51,660 nucleotides of DNA from Alterirhizorhabdus sp964247265 (GTDB lineage: Bacteria > Pseudomonadota > Alphaproteobacteria > Sphingomonadales > Sphingomonadaceae). Shown piece after piece: positions 32,688 to 40,864 of the stretch. The notes under the pieces are model-generated. The model saw only the letters and a list, made by a program, of their open reading frames with translations, did no database searches and was not told the origin of the DNA. The stretch is from assembly GCA_964247265.1 (NCBI GenBank), contig CAXTTS010000003.1, positions 1-51,660 of the forward strand. Direction: 5' to 3'. Every line of letters begins with the position of its first letter. Within the stretch, counting starts at the first letter, position 1. The position numbers were made by a program, and so were the translations under genes.

Positions 32688-33384
32688 CCGTGCCGCACAG
32701 CCTGTCCCAATGGCGGAAGTAGAGACCATAATTGCACCTGTAATCGCGGTGGTGGCGCTGGTGGTGGCTGGCGGTGATGAGCCAGCGACCGACCGCGCCG
32801 TGAACGAGCGGGCGGGGAAACATCTCCCACCCCATGTGATTGGTGACGCCCATGACGGTCATCACCGTCAGCACCACGCCCAGCGCCGCGACGTGGATCG
32901 GCACGAGGAAGACGAGCGCGGGGATGACGACCGCGCCGCTGAGCGCCTCGACCGGGTGGAAGCTCATCGCCGCCCAGGCGGTGGGCGGGCGGCTGGCATG
33001 GTGGACGGCATGGGCGAGGCGGAAGGCGCGCGGGCGGTGCATCCAGCGGTGCGTCCAGTAGAACCACGCATCGTGGGCGAGCAGGTAGACGAGGATCGAG
33101 GCGGGCAGCCACCAGAGCGGATAGGCCTGCGGATCGGTGTAGACGCGGGTCCAGCCGAGCGTCCGCCATGCCCACGCCGCCAGGCCCGCGGGGATGCCGT
33201 AGATCGCGGCGGAGGCGAGCGACCAGCCGATCTCCCGCAGCATCTGCGCGCGCTGGCCGGCATAGAGGCCGGGATGACGCGCGTGCGTGGCGAGCGCGAA
33301 GCCCCCGCTGACGAGCAGGTAGCGGATCGCGACGATCGCCGTCATCAGCGTGGCGGCGATCGCAAGGGGGAGGATGCTGTCCAC
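32581..33384 (-). CDS. Sterol desaturase / fatty acid hydroxylase superfamily protein
   Basis: A 267-residue integral membrane di-iron enzyme. The eight-histidine signature is seen: HDAWFYWTHRWMH, HAVHHASRPP and HHQRHHRDYR, between four or more hydrophobic segments (LPLAIAATLMTAIVAIRYLL; WWLPASILVYLLAHDAW; SGAVVIPALVFLVPIHVAALGVVL). The family hydroxylates or desaturates lipids or carotenoid rings. It diverges from crtY by 113 bases, so a carotenoid hydroxylase role is attractive, though the sequence is closer to generic sterol-desaturase proteins than to CrtZ. The last 35 or so residues are Asp/Arg/Gly-rich and may be read-through into DUF2141 coding sequence. Confidence 0.85.
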   Translation of the reverse strand: MDSILPLAIAATLMTAIVAIRYLLVSGGFALATHARHPGLYAGQRAQMLREIGWSLASAAIYGIPAGLAAWAWRTLGWTRVYTDPQAYPLWWLPASILVYLLAHDAWFYWTHRWMHRPRAFRLAHAVHHASRPPTAWAAMSFHPVEALSGAVVIPALVFLVPIHVAALGVVLTVMTVMGVTNHMGWEMFPRPLVHGAVGRWLITASHHQRHHRDYRCNYGLYFRHWDRLCGTDAGLGHFAHDAGDPARPAVDRGDRAGADRRGGRRA

Positions 33385-33497
33385 CGCTGCGCCATAGCCG
33401 GATCGCGCCCGGTAAGCGAGCGGGCGCTATCGCAGGTGCGAAGGGGTTGGTAGGGCGGGCCGGACCCGGCGGGGATGCCGGATCGTTGGGACGGCGA

Positions 33498-34694
33498 ATG
33501 GCGCGGGCAATGACATGCGATCTGGCGATCATCGGCGGCGGGCTGGCCGGCGGCCTGATCGCGCTCGCCCTCGCGACGCGGCGGCCCGAGGTGAACGTGC
33601 TGATCGTGGAGGCCGAGGCGGGGATCGGCGGCAACCATGTCTGGTCCTTCTTCGGCAGCGACGTGGCGGCGGCGGACCGCTGGCTGATCGCGCCGCTGAT
33701 CTGCCACGGCTGGCAGGGCTATGACATCGCTTTCCCCAGGCGGCGGCGGCAGCTGGCGGCGACCTATTATTCGATCCTCTCCGAACGGCTGGATGCGGTG
33801 GTGCGTGCCGCCGTCCCGCCGGAGCGGGTGTTGACCGGGCGGCGGGCGATGGCGCTGACGCCGACGAGCGCGCTGCTGGACGACGGCACCCGGATCGCGG
33901 CGCGCGCGGTGATCGACGCGCGCGGGCCGGCCGATGTGTCGCTGCTCGATCTCGGCTGGCAGAAGTTCGTCGGGCAGGTGGTGCGGTTGGCCGCGCCGCA
34001 CGGGCTGGAGCGGCCGGTGGTGATGGACGCCACGGTGGCGCAGGTGGACGGCTACCGCTTCGTCTACCTGCTGCCGCTGGATGCGGAGCGGCTGCTGATC
34101 GAGGACACCTATTATAGCGACACGCCCGATCTGGACCGCGCCGCGTTGGCCGCGCGGATCGCGCATTATGCCGGCACGCGCGGCTGGACGATCGCCGCGA
34201 TCGAGCGGGAGGAGGCCGGCGTGCTGCCGGTGGCGCTGGGCGGCGATTTCGACGCTTATTGGCGATCGGGCGGCGAGACGGCGAAGGCGGGCGTGCGCGC
34301 CGGCCTGTTCCATCCGACGACCGGCTATTCGCTGCCCGACGCGATCCGCACCGCCTTGTTCGTGGCCGGCCTGGACGATCCCGCCGCGCTCGATCTGGCC
34401 GAACGGATGCGAGCCTTTGCCGAACGGACGTGGCAGGCGCGCGGATTCTACCGGCTGCTCGACCGGATGCTGTTCCGCGCCGCCGATCCCACCGATCGCT
34501 ACAAGGTGCTGGAACGCTTCTACGGGCTGGACGCCGGGCTGGTCGGGCGTTTCTATGCGGCGCGATCGACTGCGATCGACAAGCTGCGCATCCTTTCCGG
34601 CAAGCCGCCCGTTCCGCTTGGCCGTGCCCTCCGCGTATTGCGTGAGCCGCGCGGAGCAAGGAAGACGGTTTTGAGCAAGGGGCCTGGAAATTGA
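33498..34694 (+). CDS. crtY: Lycopene beta-cyclase
   Basis: A 398-residue FAD/NAD(P)-dependent cyclase that closes the ends of lycopene to give beta-carotene. The dinucleotide-binding N-terminus is LAIIGGGLAGGLIALAL, followed by the hallmark LPLDAERLLIEDTYYSD and FHPTTGYSLPDAIRTA motifs of bacterial CrtY. The start at 33498 (a second ATG at 33510 is possible) is preceded by GGGACGGCG. Its stop overlaps the TTG start of crtI. It heads the pigment operon. Confidence 0.94.
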   Translation: MARAMTCDLAIIGGGLAGGLIALALATRRPEVNVLIVEAEAGIGGNHVWSFFGSDVAAADRWLIAPLICHGWQGYDIAFPRRRRQLAATYYSILSERLDAVVRAAVPPERVLTGRRAMALTPTSALLDDGTRIAARAVIDARGPADVSLLDLGWQKFVGQVVRLAAPHGLERPVVMDATVAQVDGYRFVYLLPLDAERLLIEDTYYSDTPDLDRAALAARIAHYAGTRGWTIAAIEREEAGVLPVALGGDFDAYWRSGGETAKAGVRAGLFHPTTGYSLPDAIRTALFVAGLDDPAALDLAERMRAFAERTWQARGFYRLLDRMLFRAADPTDRYKVLERFYGLDAGLVGRFYAARSTAIDKLRILSGKPPVPLGRALRVLREPRGARKTVLSKGPGN

Positions 34695-36172
34695 CGACGG
34701 CAGCGGTGATCGGCGCCGGGTTCGGCGGGCTGGCGCTCGCGATCCGGCTGCAATCGGCAGGGGTGAAGACCACCCTGATCGAGGCGCGGGACAAGCCCGG
34801 CGGCCGCGCCTATGTGTGGGAGCGGGACGGCTTCACCTTCGATGCCGGCCCTACCGTCATTACAGATCCGGCATGTCTGCGCGAGCTGTGGGCCTTGTCC
34901 GGCCGGCGGATGGAGGACGATATCGCGCTGCTGCCGGTGACGCCCTTCTACCGGCTGAACTGGCCTGACGGGGTGAACTTCGATTATTCGAACGACGAGG
35001 CATCGCTGAACCGCGAGATCGCGAAGCTGCGGCCCGAGGACGTGGCGGGCTATGCCAAGTTCCTCGATTATTCGGCCGGCGTGTACCGCGAGGGCTATGA
35101 GAAGCTCGGCCATGTCGCCTTCCTCGATTTCGCATCGATGATAAAGGCGGCACCGGCGCTGGCGCGCTATCAGGCGTGGCGATCGGTCTATTCGATCGTG
35201 TCCAGCTATGTGCAGGACGAGCATCTGCGGCAGGCGCTGTCTTTCCACACGCTGCTGGTGGGCGGCAATCCGATGACGACGAGCGCGATCTACGCGCTGA
35301 TCCACAAGCTGGAAAAGGATGGCGGCGTGTGGTTCGCCGCCGGCGGCACCAACAAGCTGGTCGCGGCGATGGTGACGCAGTTCGAGCGGCTGGGCGGCAC
35401 GCTGCGGCTGAACGACGCGGTGGCGGAGATCGAGACGCTGGGCGACCGCGCGACCGGCGTGCGGACGGCGAGCGGCTGGCGCGGCGATTTCGACGCGGTG
35501 GCGAGCAACGGCGATATCGTCCACACCTATCGCGATCTGCTCTCCGCATCGGCGCGGGGGCGGAAGGCGGCGGCTTCGCTGGAGCGGAAGAAGTTCTCGC
35601 CGTCGCTGTTCGTCGTGCATTTCGGCATCACGGGCGCGTGGCCGGGCATTCCGCACCACATGATCCTGTTCGGCCCGCGCTATAAGGGGCTGCTGACCGA
35701 CATCTACGATCATGGCGTGCTGCCGCAGGATTTCTCGCTGTACCTGCATCATCCGACGATCACCGATCCCTCGCTCGCGCCGGAGGGCTGTTCCACCTTC
35801 TACGCGCTCGCGCCGGTGCCGCACATGGGCAAGCTGCCGGTCGACTGGGCGGAGGTGGGGCCGGTCTATGCCGATCGCATCCTGGCGGAGGTGGAGAAAC
35901 GGCTGATCCCCGATTTGCGCGGGCGGCTGGTGACGAGCTTCCACTACACGCCCGCCGATTTCGGCCACGATCTGAACGCGCATCTGGGATCGGCCTTCAG
36001 CCTGGAGCCGGTGCTGACGCAGAGCGCGTGGTTCCGCGTGCACAATCGCGACGATGCCATCCCGAACATGTATTTCGTCGGCGCGGGCACGCATCCGGGG
36101 GCGGGCATTCCGGGCGTGGTGGGATCGGCCAAGGCGACGGCGGCGCTGATGCTGGGGGACATGCGGGCATGA
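34691..36172 (+). CDS. crtI: Phytoene desaturase
   Basis: A 493-residue bacterial carotene desaturase converting phytoene to lycopene in four steps with FAD. The motif AAVIGAGFGGLALAIRL opens the protein, then IEARDKPGGRAYVWERDGF, FAAGGTNKLVAAM and the C-terminal FAD loop FVGAGTHPGAGIPGVVG, all classical for CrtI. Translation starts at TTG (34691), overlapping the crtY stop by TTGA. Membrane-associated. The intact motifs indicate function. Confidence 0.95.
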   Translation: MTTAAVIGAGFGGLALAIRLQSAGVKTTLIEARDKPGGRAYVWERDGFTFDAGPTVITDPACLRELWALSGRRMEDDIALLPVTPFYRLNWPDGVNFDYSNDEASLNREIAKLRPEDVAGYAKFLDYSAGVYREGYEKLGHVAFLDFASMIKAAPALARYQAWRSVYSIVSSYVQDEHLRQALSFHTLLVGGNPMTTSAIYALIHKLEKDGGVWFAAGGTNKLVAAMVTQFERLGGTLRLNDAVAEIETLGDRATGVRTASGWRGDFDAVASNGDIVHTYRDLLSASARGRKAAASLERKKFSPSLFVVHFGITGAWPGIPHHMILFGPRYKGLLTDIYDHGVLPQDFSLYLHHPTITDPSLAPEGCSTFYALAPVPHMGKLPVDWAEVGPVYADRILAEVEKRLIPDLRGRLVTSFHYTPADFGHDLNAHLGSAFSLEPVLTQSAWFRVHNRDDAIPNMYFVGAGTHPGAGIPGVVGSAKATAALMLGDMRA

Positions 36173-36750
36173 AGCGGCTGGCGGTCTATTGCGGATCGGC
36201 GACACCGAGCGACCCCGCCTTTATCGCCAACGCGCGCGAGGTGGGCGCCGCCTTTGCCGCGCGCGGCATCGGACTGGTCTATGGCGGCGGCCGGCTGGGG
36301 CTGATGGGGGCGGTGGCTGATGCCTGCCTGGATGCGGGCGGCGAGGTGATCGGCGTGATCCCGCAGGCGCTGCTGAATGCGGAGGTGGCGCATCGCGGGC
36401 TGACGGAACTGCACGTCGTCGACACGATGCACCTGCGCAAGGCGATGTTCACCGATCTGGCGGACGGCTTCGTCACGCTGCCCGGCGGCACCGGCACGAT
36501 GGACGAATTGTGGGAGGCGATGAGCTGGGCGCAGCTTGGCTATCACGGCAAGCCGGTGGGGCTGCTGAACGTCAACGGCTATTATGACGGCCTGATCGCC
36601 TTTGTCGAGACGATGGCGGCGACCGGATTTTTGCGGCCGCAGCATCGCGAGATATTGATCGTCGAGGACGCGCTCGATCCGTTGCTCGCGCGGATGGCGC
36701 GCCATGTCCCGACCACCGCGATCGTCCACATGCGGCGCGAGGAACTGTAA
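36169..36750 (+). CDS. LOG family protein (cytokinin riboside 5'-monophosphate phosphoribohydrolase-like)
   Basis: A 193-residue TIGR00730 Rossmann-fold protein. The motifs GGGRLGLMG and LPGGTGTMDELWE (PGGxGTxxE catalytic loop) with MHLRKAMF match LOG-type phosphoribohydrolases that release free bases from nucleotide 5'-monophosphates. It starts with ATG overlapping the crtI stop (ATGA) and its stop overlaps the crtB start by one base, so it is translationally coupled within the carotenoid operon. A direct role in pigment synthesis is not known. In bacteria LOG proteins are usually assigned to nucleotide recycling or cytokinin production. Confidence 0.92.
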   Translation: MKRLAVYCGSATPSDPAFIANAREVGAAFAARGIGLVYGGGRLGLMGAVADACLDAGGEVIGVIPQALLNAEVAHRGLTELHVVDTMHLRKAMFTDLADGFVTLPGGTGTMDELWEAMSWAQLGYHGKPVGLLNVNGYYDGLIAFVETMAATGFLRPQHREILIVEDALDPLLARMARHVPTTAIVHMRREEL

Positions 36751-37694
36751 TGCGCGCCGATCGCGTCGCGCTGGTGGCGGCGGCGCGCGACAGCATCGCC
36801 AAAGGCTCCAAGAGCTTCGCGATGGCGAGCAGGCTGTTCGATCCGGTGACGCGCGAGCGCGCCTGGCTGCTCTACGCCTGGTGCCGCGCCTGCGACGATC
36901 TGGCCGATGGGCAGGCGCACGGCCATGCTCTTTCGGTCGTGGCCGATCCGGCGGCGCGGCTGGCCGAGATCCGCGCGAAGACCGATGCGGCGTTGCGCGG
37001 CGAGACGACCGGCGACGTGGCGTTCGACGCGCTGGGCGTGGTGGCGGCGGAATGCGCCATCCCGCATCATCTGCCCGCTGCGCTGGTGGAGGGCTTCGCG
37101 CTGGACGCGGCCGGCTTCTCGCCGCAATCGACGGACGATCTGCTGCGCTATTGCTATCATGTCGCCGGCGCGGTGGGCTGCATGATGGCGATCGTGATGG
37201 GCGTGGCGCCTGATGACGAGGCGGTGCTGGACCGCGCCTGCGACCTGGGGCTGGCCTTCCAGCTCGCCAACATCGCGCGCGACCTGCGCGAGGACGATGC
37301 TGGCGGGCGCTGCTATCTGCCGGCCGAGTGGATTGCCGAGCTGGGCATCCCGGCGGGCGAGACGATGCGGCCGATCCACCGCAATGCACTCGCCGTGCTG
37401 GCGCGGCGGCTGGCGGCGATGGCGTCGGGCTATGAGGAATCCGCGCGGCACGGCACGCCGGCCCTGTCGTACCGGTCGGCCTGGGCGGTGCTGGCGGCGG
37501 CGGGCATCTATGGCGGCATCGCGCGCGAAGTGGCCCGACGCGGCCCGCGCGCCTGGGACGAGCGGGTGTTCACGCCCGCCCGCGAAAAGCTCGGCTGGGT
37601 GGCGAAAGCGGCGGTGCAGGCGCGGCTGCGGCACCGCCTGTGGTCGGGTGATGCGCCGCGCGCCGGCCTGTGGACGCGGCCGCGCTTCGGATGA
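36750..37694 (+). CDS. crtB: Phytoene synthase
   Basis: A 314-residue trans-isoprenyl synthase that joins two geranylgeranyl diphosphates to phytoene. The two Asp-rich metal motifs are WCRACDDLADGQ and ANIARDLREDDAGGRCYLP, with the typical RSAWAVLAAAGIYGGI and GLWTRPRF end. All active-site segments are present. It starts one base inside the LOG stop codon and closes the operon. No geranylgeranyl diphosphate synthase (crtE) is in the window, so the precursor comes from elsewhere. Confidence 0.94.
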   Translation: MRADRVALVAAARDSIAKGSKSFAMASRLFDPVTRERAWLLYAWCRACDDLADGQAHGHALSVVADPAARLAEIRAKTDAALRGETTGDVAFDALGVVAAECAIPHHLPAALVEGFALDAAGFSPQSTDDLLRYCYHVAGAVGCMMAIVMGVAPDDEAVLDRACDLGLAFQLANIARDLREDDAGGRCYLPAEWIAELGIPAGETMRPIHRNALAVLARRLAAMASGYEESARHGTPALSYRSAWAVLAAAGIYGGIAREVARRGPRAWDERVFTPAREKLGWVAKAAVQARLRHRLWSGDAPRAGLWTRPRFG

Positions 37695-37739
37695 GGCCGC
37701 GTGGCGTGCGCGGGCGGCCGCTCTAGCGCATCCGCGCGA

Positions 37740-38123
37740 TCAGCGGCTCACCCGCAGCGATCTCGCGTGCGCCAGGCCGCTATAGCCTGGCTGGTCGACT
37801 GCCAGCTTCGCCTCGGTCATCAGCCAGAGCGCCGTTTCCAGCTGGTGGCCGGATGCGTCGATGGCACCATCCGCGATGGCCGCGGCAAGCGCGCGGTTGA
37901 GCGAAGCGGCGTCGCCCGTTTCGCCGAGCAGGGACAATAGCGCCGCGACTTTATGGGCATTCTCGCCAGCCGGCATCAGCAGCTGACGTCGGACCAGATT
38001 CAGCGCGTTCGCCGCAACGCCGGTTTCGAACGCCTTCGCGCGGGTGAGCTGCGGTAGCAGATCGTCGCGCAGCAATGCTGCGACCGTAGCGACGATTTCG
38101 ACCGGTGCGGGATCGTCCTGCAA
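37740..38123 (-). CDS. DUF6285 domain protein
   Basis: A 127-residue protein. EIVATVAALLRDDLLPQL, FETGVAANALNLVRRQL, LNRALAAAIADGAID and the ending EAKLAVDQPGYSGL match DUF6285, a small helical domain usually encoded beside acyl-CoA dehydrogenases and ACAD10/11-type phosphotransferases. The TTG at 38123 has GGGAG seven bases upstream; a longer frame to 38189 exists but runs over a preceding remnant. Just upstream, the same strand carries a frame ending SENEIDLLRLICPGD (stop at 38126), probably the tail of a deleted partner gene. Function unknown. The orphan position suggests a partly lost operon. Confidence 0.72.
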   Translation of the reverse strand: MQDDPAPVEIVATVAALLRDDLLPQLTRAKAFETGVAANALNLVRRQLLMPAGENAHKVAALLSLLGETGDAASLNRALAAAIADGAIDASGHQLETALWLMTEAKLAVDQPGYSGLAHARSLRVSR

Positions 38124-38264
38124 CTTCAATCTCCCGGGCAGATCAGGCGAAGAAGGTCGATCTCGTTTTCGGAGGCGCGTGCTGGCCAAGCGCGTCGCCG
38201 CCGGCTTCCAGTCGCCCGCATTCGGCTATGGTTGGAGCTTGTTACCGATGTCGCGCCTTGGGCC

Positions 38265-38944
38265 AAAGCGGCGCGAGCGTAGTGCTGGCGGCGCGCCGCG
38301 AAGGGCAACTCGCCGCGCTTGCCGCCGAGATCGAGGCCGCCGGCGGACGCGCGACCGCGGTGGCCATGGACGTGGCCGATAAGGAATCGACCAAGCGCGC
38401 CTTCGATCATGCCGAGGCGGTGTTCGGGCCGGTCGACTCAGTGATCGCCAATGCCGGCACCAACGTGGAAGGCTTGGCGCTCGACATCGATCCCGATGCG
38501 ATCGACAGGATCCTGTCGGTCAACGTGCGCGGCGTGTTCCTGACCGTCAGGGAAGGCGCACGGCGCATGATCGCCGCGGGTTCGGCCGAACGCGGACATG
38601 GCCGCATCGTCATCATCTCGTCGGTCACCGCAGACGTTGTTTCGCCTGGATCGGCGCCTTACAGCGCGTCCAAGGCGGCGGCCTTGCAAATGGGACGCGT
38701 GCTGGCGCGAGACTGGGCGCGGCGCGGCATCAACGTCAACATGATCTGCCCCGGCCACATCACCACCGGAATGAACACGGACTGGTTCGGCACCGAGGGT
38801 GGCCGCAAGCAAATCAACAGCTGGCCGCGGCGCCGCGTCATGCCGACGGATTCGCTCGATGCGATGCTGCTCTACGTTGCCTCCGATGCCAGCGCCGCAG
38901 TGACCGGATCGTCCTTCACGATCGACGATGGTCAGTCACTCTGA
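38265..38944 (+). pseudogene. SDR oxidoreductase lacking its N-terminal cofactor-binding segment
   Basis: From about 38265 the frame reads SGASVVLAARREGQLAALAAEIEAAGG and continues with NAGTNVEGL, SSVTADVV, YSASKAAALQMGRVLARDWARRGINVN and a full C-terminus (TIDDGQSL). The preceding TGxxxGxG loop and first beta strand are absent: upstream sequence belongs to a different, antisense-like context. Translation from an upstream ATG (38105) would give a 279-residue chimera without NAD-binding capacity. I regard it as a pseudogene formed by deletion next to the DUF6285 region. The catalytic Ser/Tyr/Lys positions themselves are intact. Confidence 0.78.
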
Positions 38945-39072
38945 ACGCCATCATGGCCCATCCCTATACGCTGCCTGGGACGTCCGGGGGAGGCGCGCAC
39001 AGCAAGGCGTATAGCGGCGGCATCATGCGACGGACAACCCGCCCCGCCGGGCGCTTGGGATAGGGTTGCGCC

Positions 39073-39417
39073 TCAGCCGCGCGTCAGGCGATGGATTGCC
39101 TTGGCGCAATAGCCTTTGGCCAGCGTGATGGAACCGACATAACGTGTCGCGTAACCTGTCTCAGCCGTGAGCGCTGGAAATGCCGCATAGGCCTGGGTCG
39201 CATAGACTTCTCCGATCGGAATGACCGGTTCTATCCGCGCGGTTTGCGTCACTTCGCCGAAGCCGAGAGCGATGATCGGCCTTGCAAGCCCCGGCGCGAG
39301 CGCCATCGCCTGGCGGGCCTCCAGTTCGAGTTGCGACAATCTACCCCGAAGCGGGGACGCACCGAGAGACATGGATGCATCATTAGCCGAGAGCAGGCCC
39401 TTCGCGGCAATGGCCAA
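39073..39417 (-). CDS. Hypothetical protein or remnant
   Basis: An open frame of 114 codons. The segment LEARQAMALAPGLARPIIALGFGEV to IGEVYATQAYAAFPALTAETGYATRYVGSITLAKGYCAKAIH has an ordinary protein-like composition and a helix-strand pattern, so it is more likely coding than the other frames here. I do not recognise a family, and its start overlaps the beginning of the broken hydrolase. It may be the C-terminal part of a larger lost gene. Bases 38945-39072 show no clear feature. Confidence 0.35.
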   Translation of the reverse strand: MAIAAKGLLSANDASMSLGASPLRGRLSQLELEARQAMALAPGLARPIIALGFGEVTQTARIEPVIPIGEVYATQAYAAFPALTAETGYATRYVGSITLAKGYCAKAIHRLTRG

Positions 39418-39460
39418 GGCGTAATGCGGATCCGCGGCGATCGCGATATCATATTGATGT

Positions 39461-40215
39461 GCGAGCTATACCGCCAGCACGGCGTTTACCGACGCCTACT
39501 TCGCCAATCCAAACACGGTCTTCACGCCCAACCAGCTCCTTGCTGTCGCATTGAAGATACCGCCGTCCCTCGCTCCCGGCGCGCAGTACCAATATTCGAA
39601 CACCAATACCGTGCTGCTCGGGCTGGTCATCGAAAAGGTCACCGGGCGGCCGCTCGCCGAGGTCATGAAGCACGGGGTGTTCGATCGGCTGAAGCTGGCC
39701 GGCACGTCGTGGCCGGGCCATTCACCGGACATGCCGCAGCCTTACGCGCCTAGCTTCACGCTTCAGGGCAACGGCACGCCCGGCAAGCCGACGGACGCCA
39801 CCAACTGGAATCCCGCATGGACCTGGGCGGCAGGCGAGATCGTCTCGACGATAGACGACCTGCTGGTCTATGGCCGCGCGACGGCACCGGCCAAGGGCTG
39901 CTTCGTCCGGAGACCCAGGTCGAGCGGCTCACGTCGTTCGCGCCACCGCATGATCTATATGGCATCGCTATCGTCTGCCTCGATGGCTGGGTCGGCCATA
40001 CCGGCGAACTTCCCGGCTATAACACCGTGCTCTTCTACGACACCCGCTCCGACACGACCGTGGTCGTACAGACCACCAGCGACATTCGCTCGAGCGACTG
40101 CAAGGACGAGCCGGTCCTCGCCGACGATCGGCGAAAGCTTGCATGTTCGTCACCGGCCCAAAGGATTTTCGCGGCGCTGGCCGCCACGCTGGGGCACCCG
40201 TTCGTTCGGTCATGA
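39461..40215 (+). pseudogene. Serine beta-lactamase-like hydrolase, C-terminal fragment
   Basis: Protein-level similarity to the serine hydrolase/beta-lactamase family (EstB, D-Ala-D-Ala carboxypeptidase-like) starts abruptly after an in-frame TGA at about 39455: ASYTASTAFTDAYFANPN, the YSN-like motif QYQYSNTNTVLLGLVIEKV, then WAAGEIVSTIDDLLVYG. Near 39886-39897 the frame shifts, and the rest (LLRPETQVERL, then HTGELPGYNTVLFY, the KTG-box equivalent) continues in a second frame to 40215. The N-terminal part with the SxxK nucleophile is missing here but occurs downstream at 40334-40700. Confidence 0.8.
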
Positions 40216-40333
40216 GGGTGATGCCTTGTGGCCGCCTTTCGTGCGCGGGCCGCCCACGCGGTCGGCAGCGTTGCCGGCACAGGTGCTGCTCCGAAGACAA
40301 GGATAAGCGGAAAGGAACCGCCCATGGAGAGCT

Positions 40334-40860
40334 TTGACCGTTCTGCTTTGCGTGGCGCTGCTCGCATTCTCGCGCCCCGCAGTCGCCCGGCCGGATCCGC
40401 AGGCGCGGGTCGAGACGGCGATCGCGCACTGGCTGGCCGAGCGCGGTCTGATCGAGCAGGTGACCGGCATCTCCGCTTATGTCAGCTTCAACGACGCCAG
40501 CCGTGCAGGCGTTTGCGGGGACGGTGAGTCACGATCCCGGTGACGCGCCGGTTACCGACAGCACGCTGTTCCAGACGGGCAGCACGACCAAGTCGTTCAC
40601 CGCGGCGGTGATCCTCAAGCTTGAAGCCGCAGGGATGCTGTCGCTCGATGATACGGTGGGCAAGTGGCTGCCGGAATATCCGGCGTTTGAAGACCCCCAC
40701 CGCAACACGCGCGGCTACGGCTTCATTGCGGACGTTGGGCCCGATCCGCGCAACCAGGTCAATGACTGGGCCGCCATTTCGATGAACAGTAGAAAGACCT
40801 ATTCCGCCTTCGGTCAGGTGACCTATCGATCCGCCGCCAAAGCGAGATGCCGTTATCGGT
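40334..40860 (+). pseudogene. Serine beta-lactamase-like hydrolase, N-terminal fragment
   Basis: The fragment starts with a signal peptide (TVLLCVALLAFSRPAVA) and reads to YVSFNDAS, then shifts frame near 40499 and continues AVQAFAGTVSHDPGDAPV and FQTGSTTKSFTAAVILKLEAAG with the SxxK motif S-T-T-K, followed by LPEYPAFEDPHRN. From about 40700 similarity to the family ends and the frame is filler until 40860. The piece that should come next (from ASYTAS) lies upstream at 39461. Both parts together would make one nearly complete gene, but their order is reversed on the same strand. Confidence 0.78.
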
Positions 40861-40864
40861 GAAG

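Noticed and set aside
39461..40860. An active beta-lactamase resistance gene
   Set aside because: Both pieces are frameshifted, incomplete and in the wrong order, and the family resemblance is to EstB-like serine hydrolases as much as to class C enzymes.
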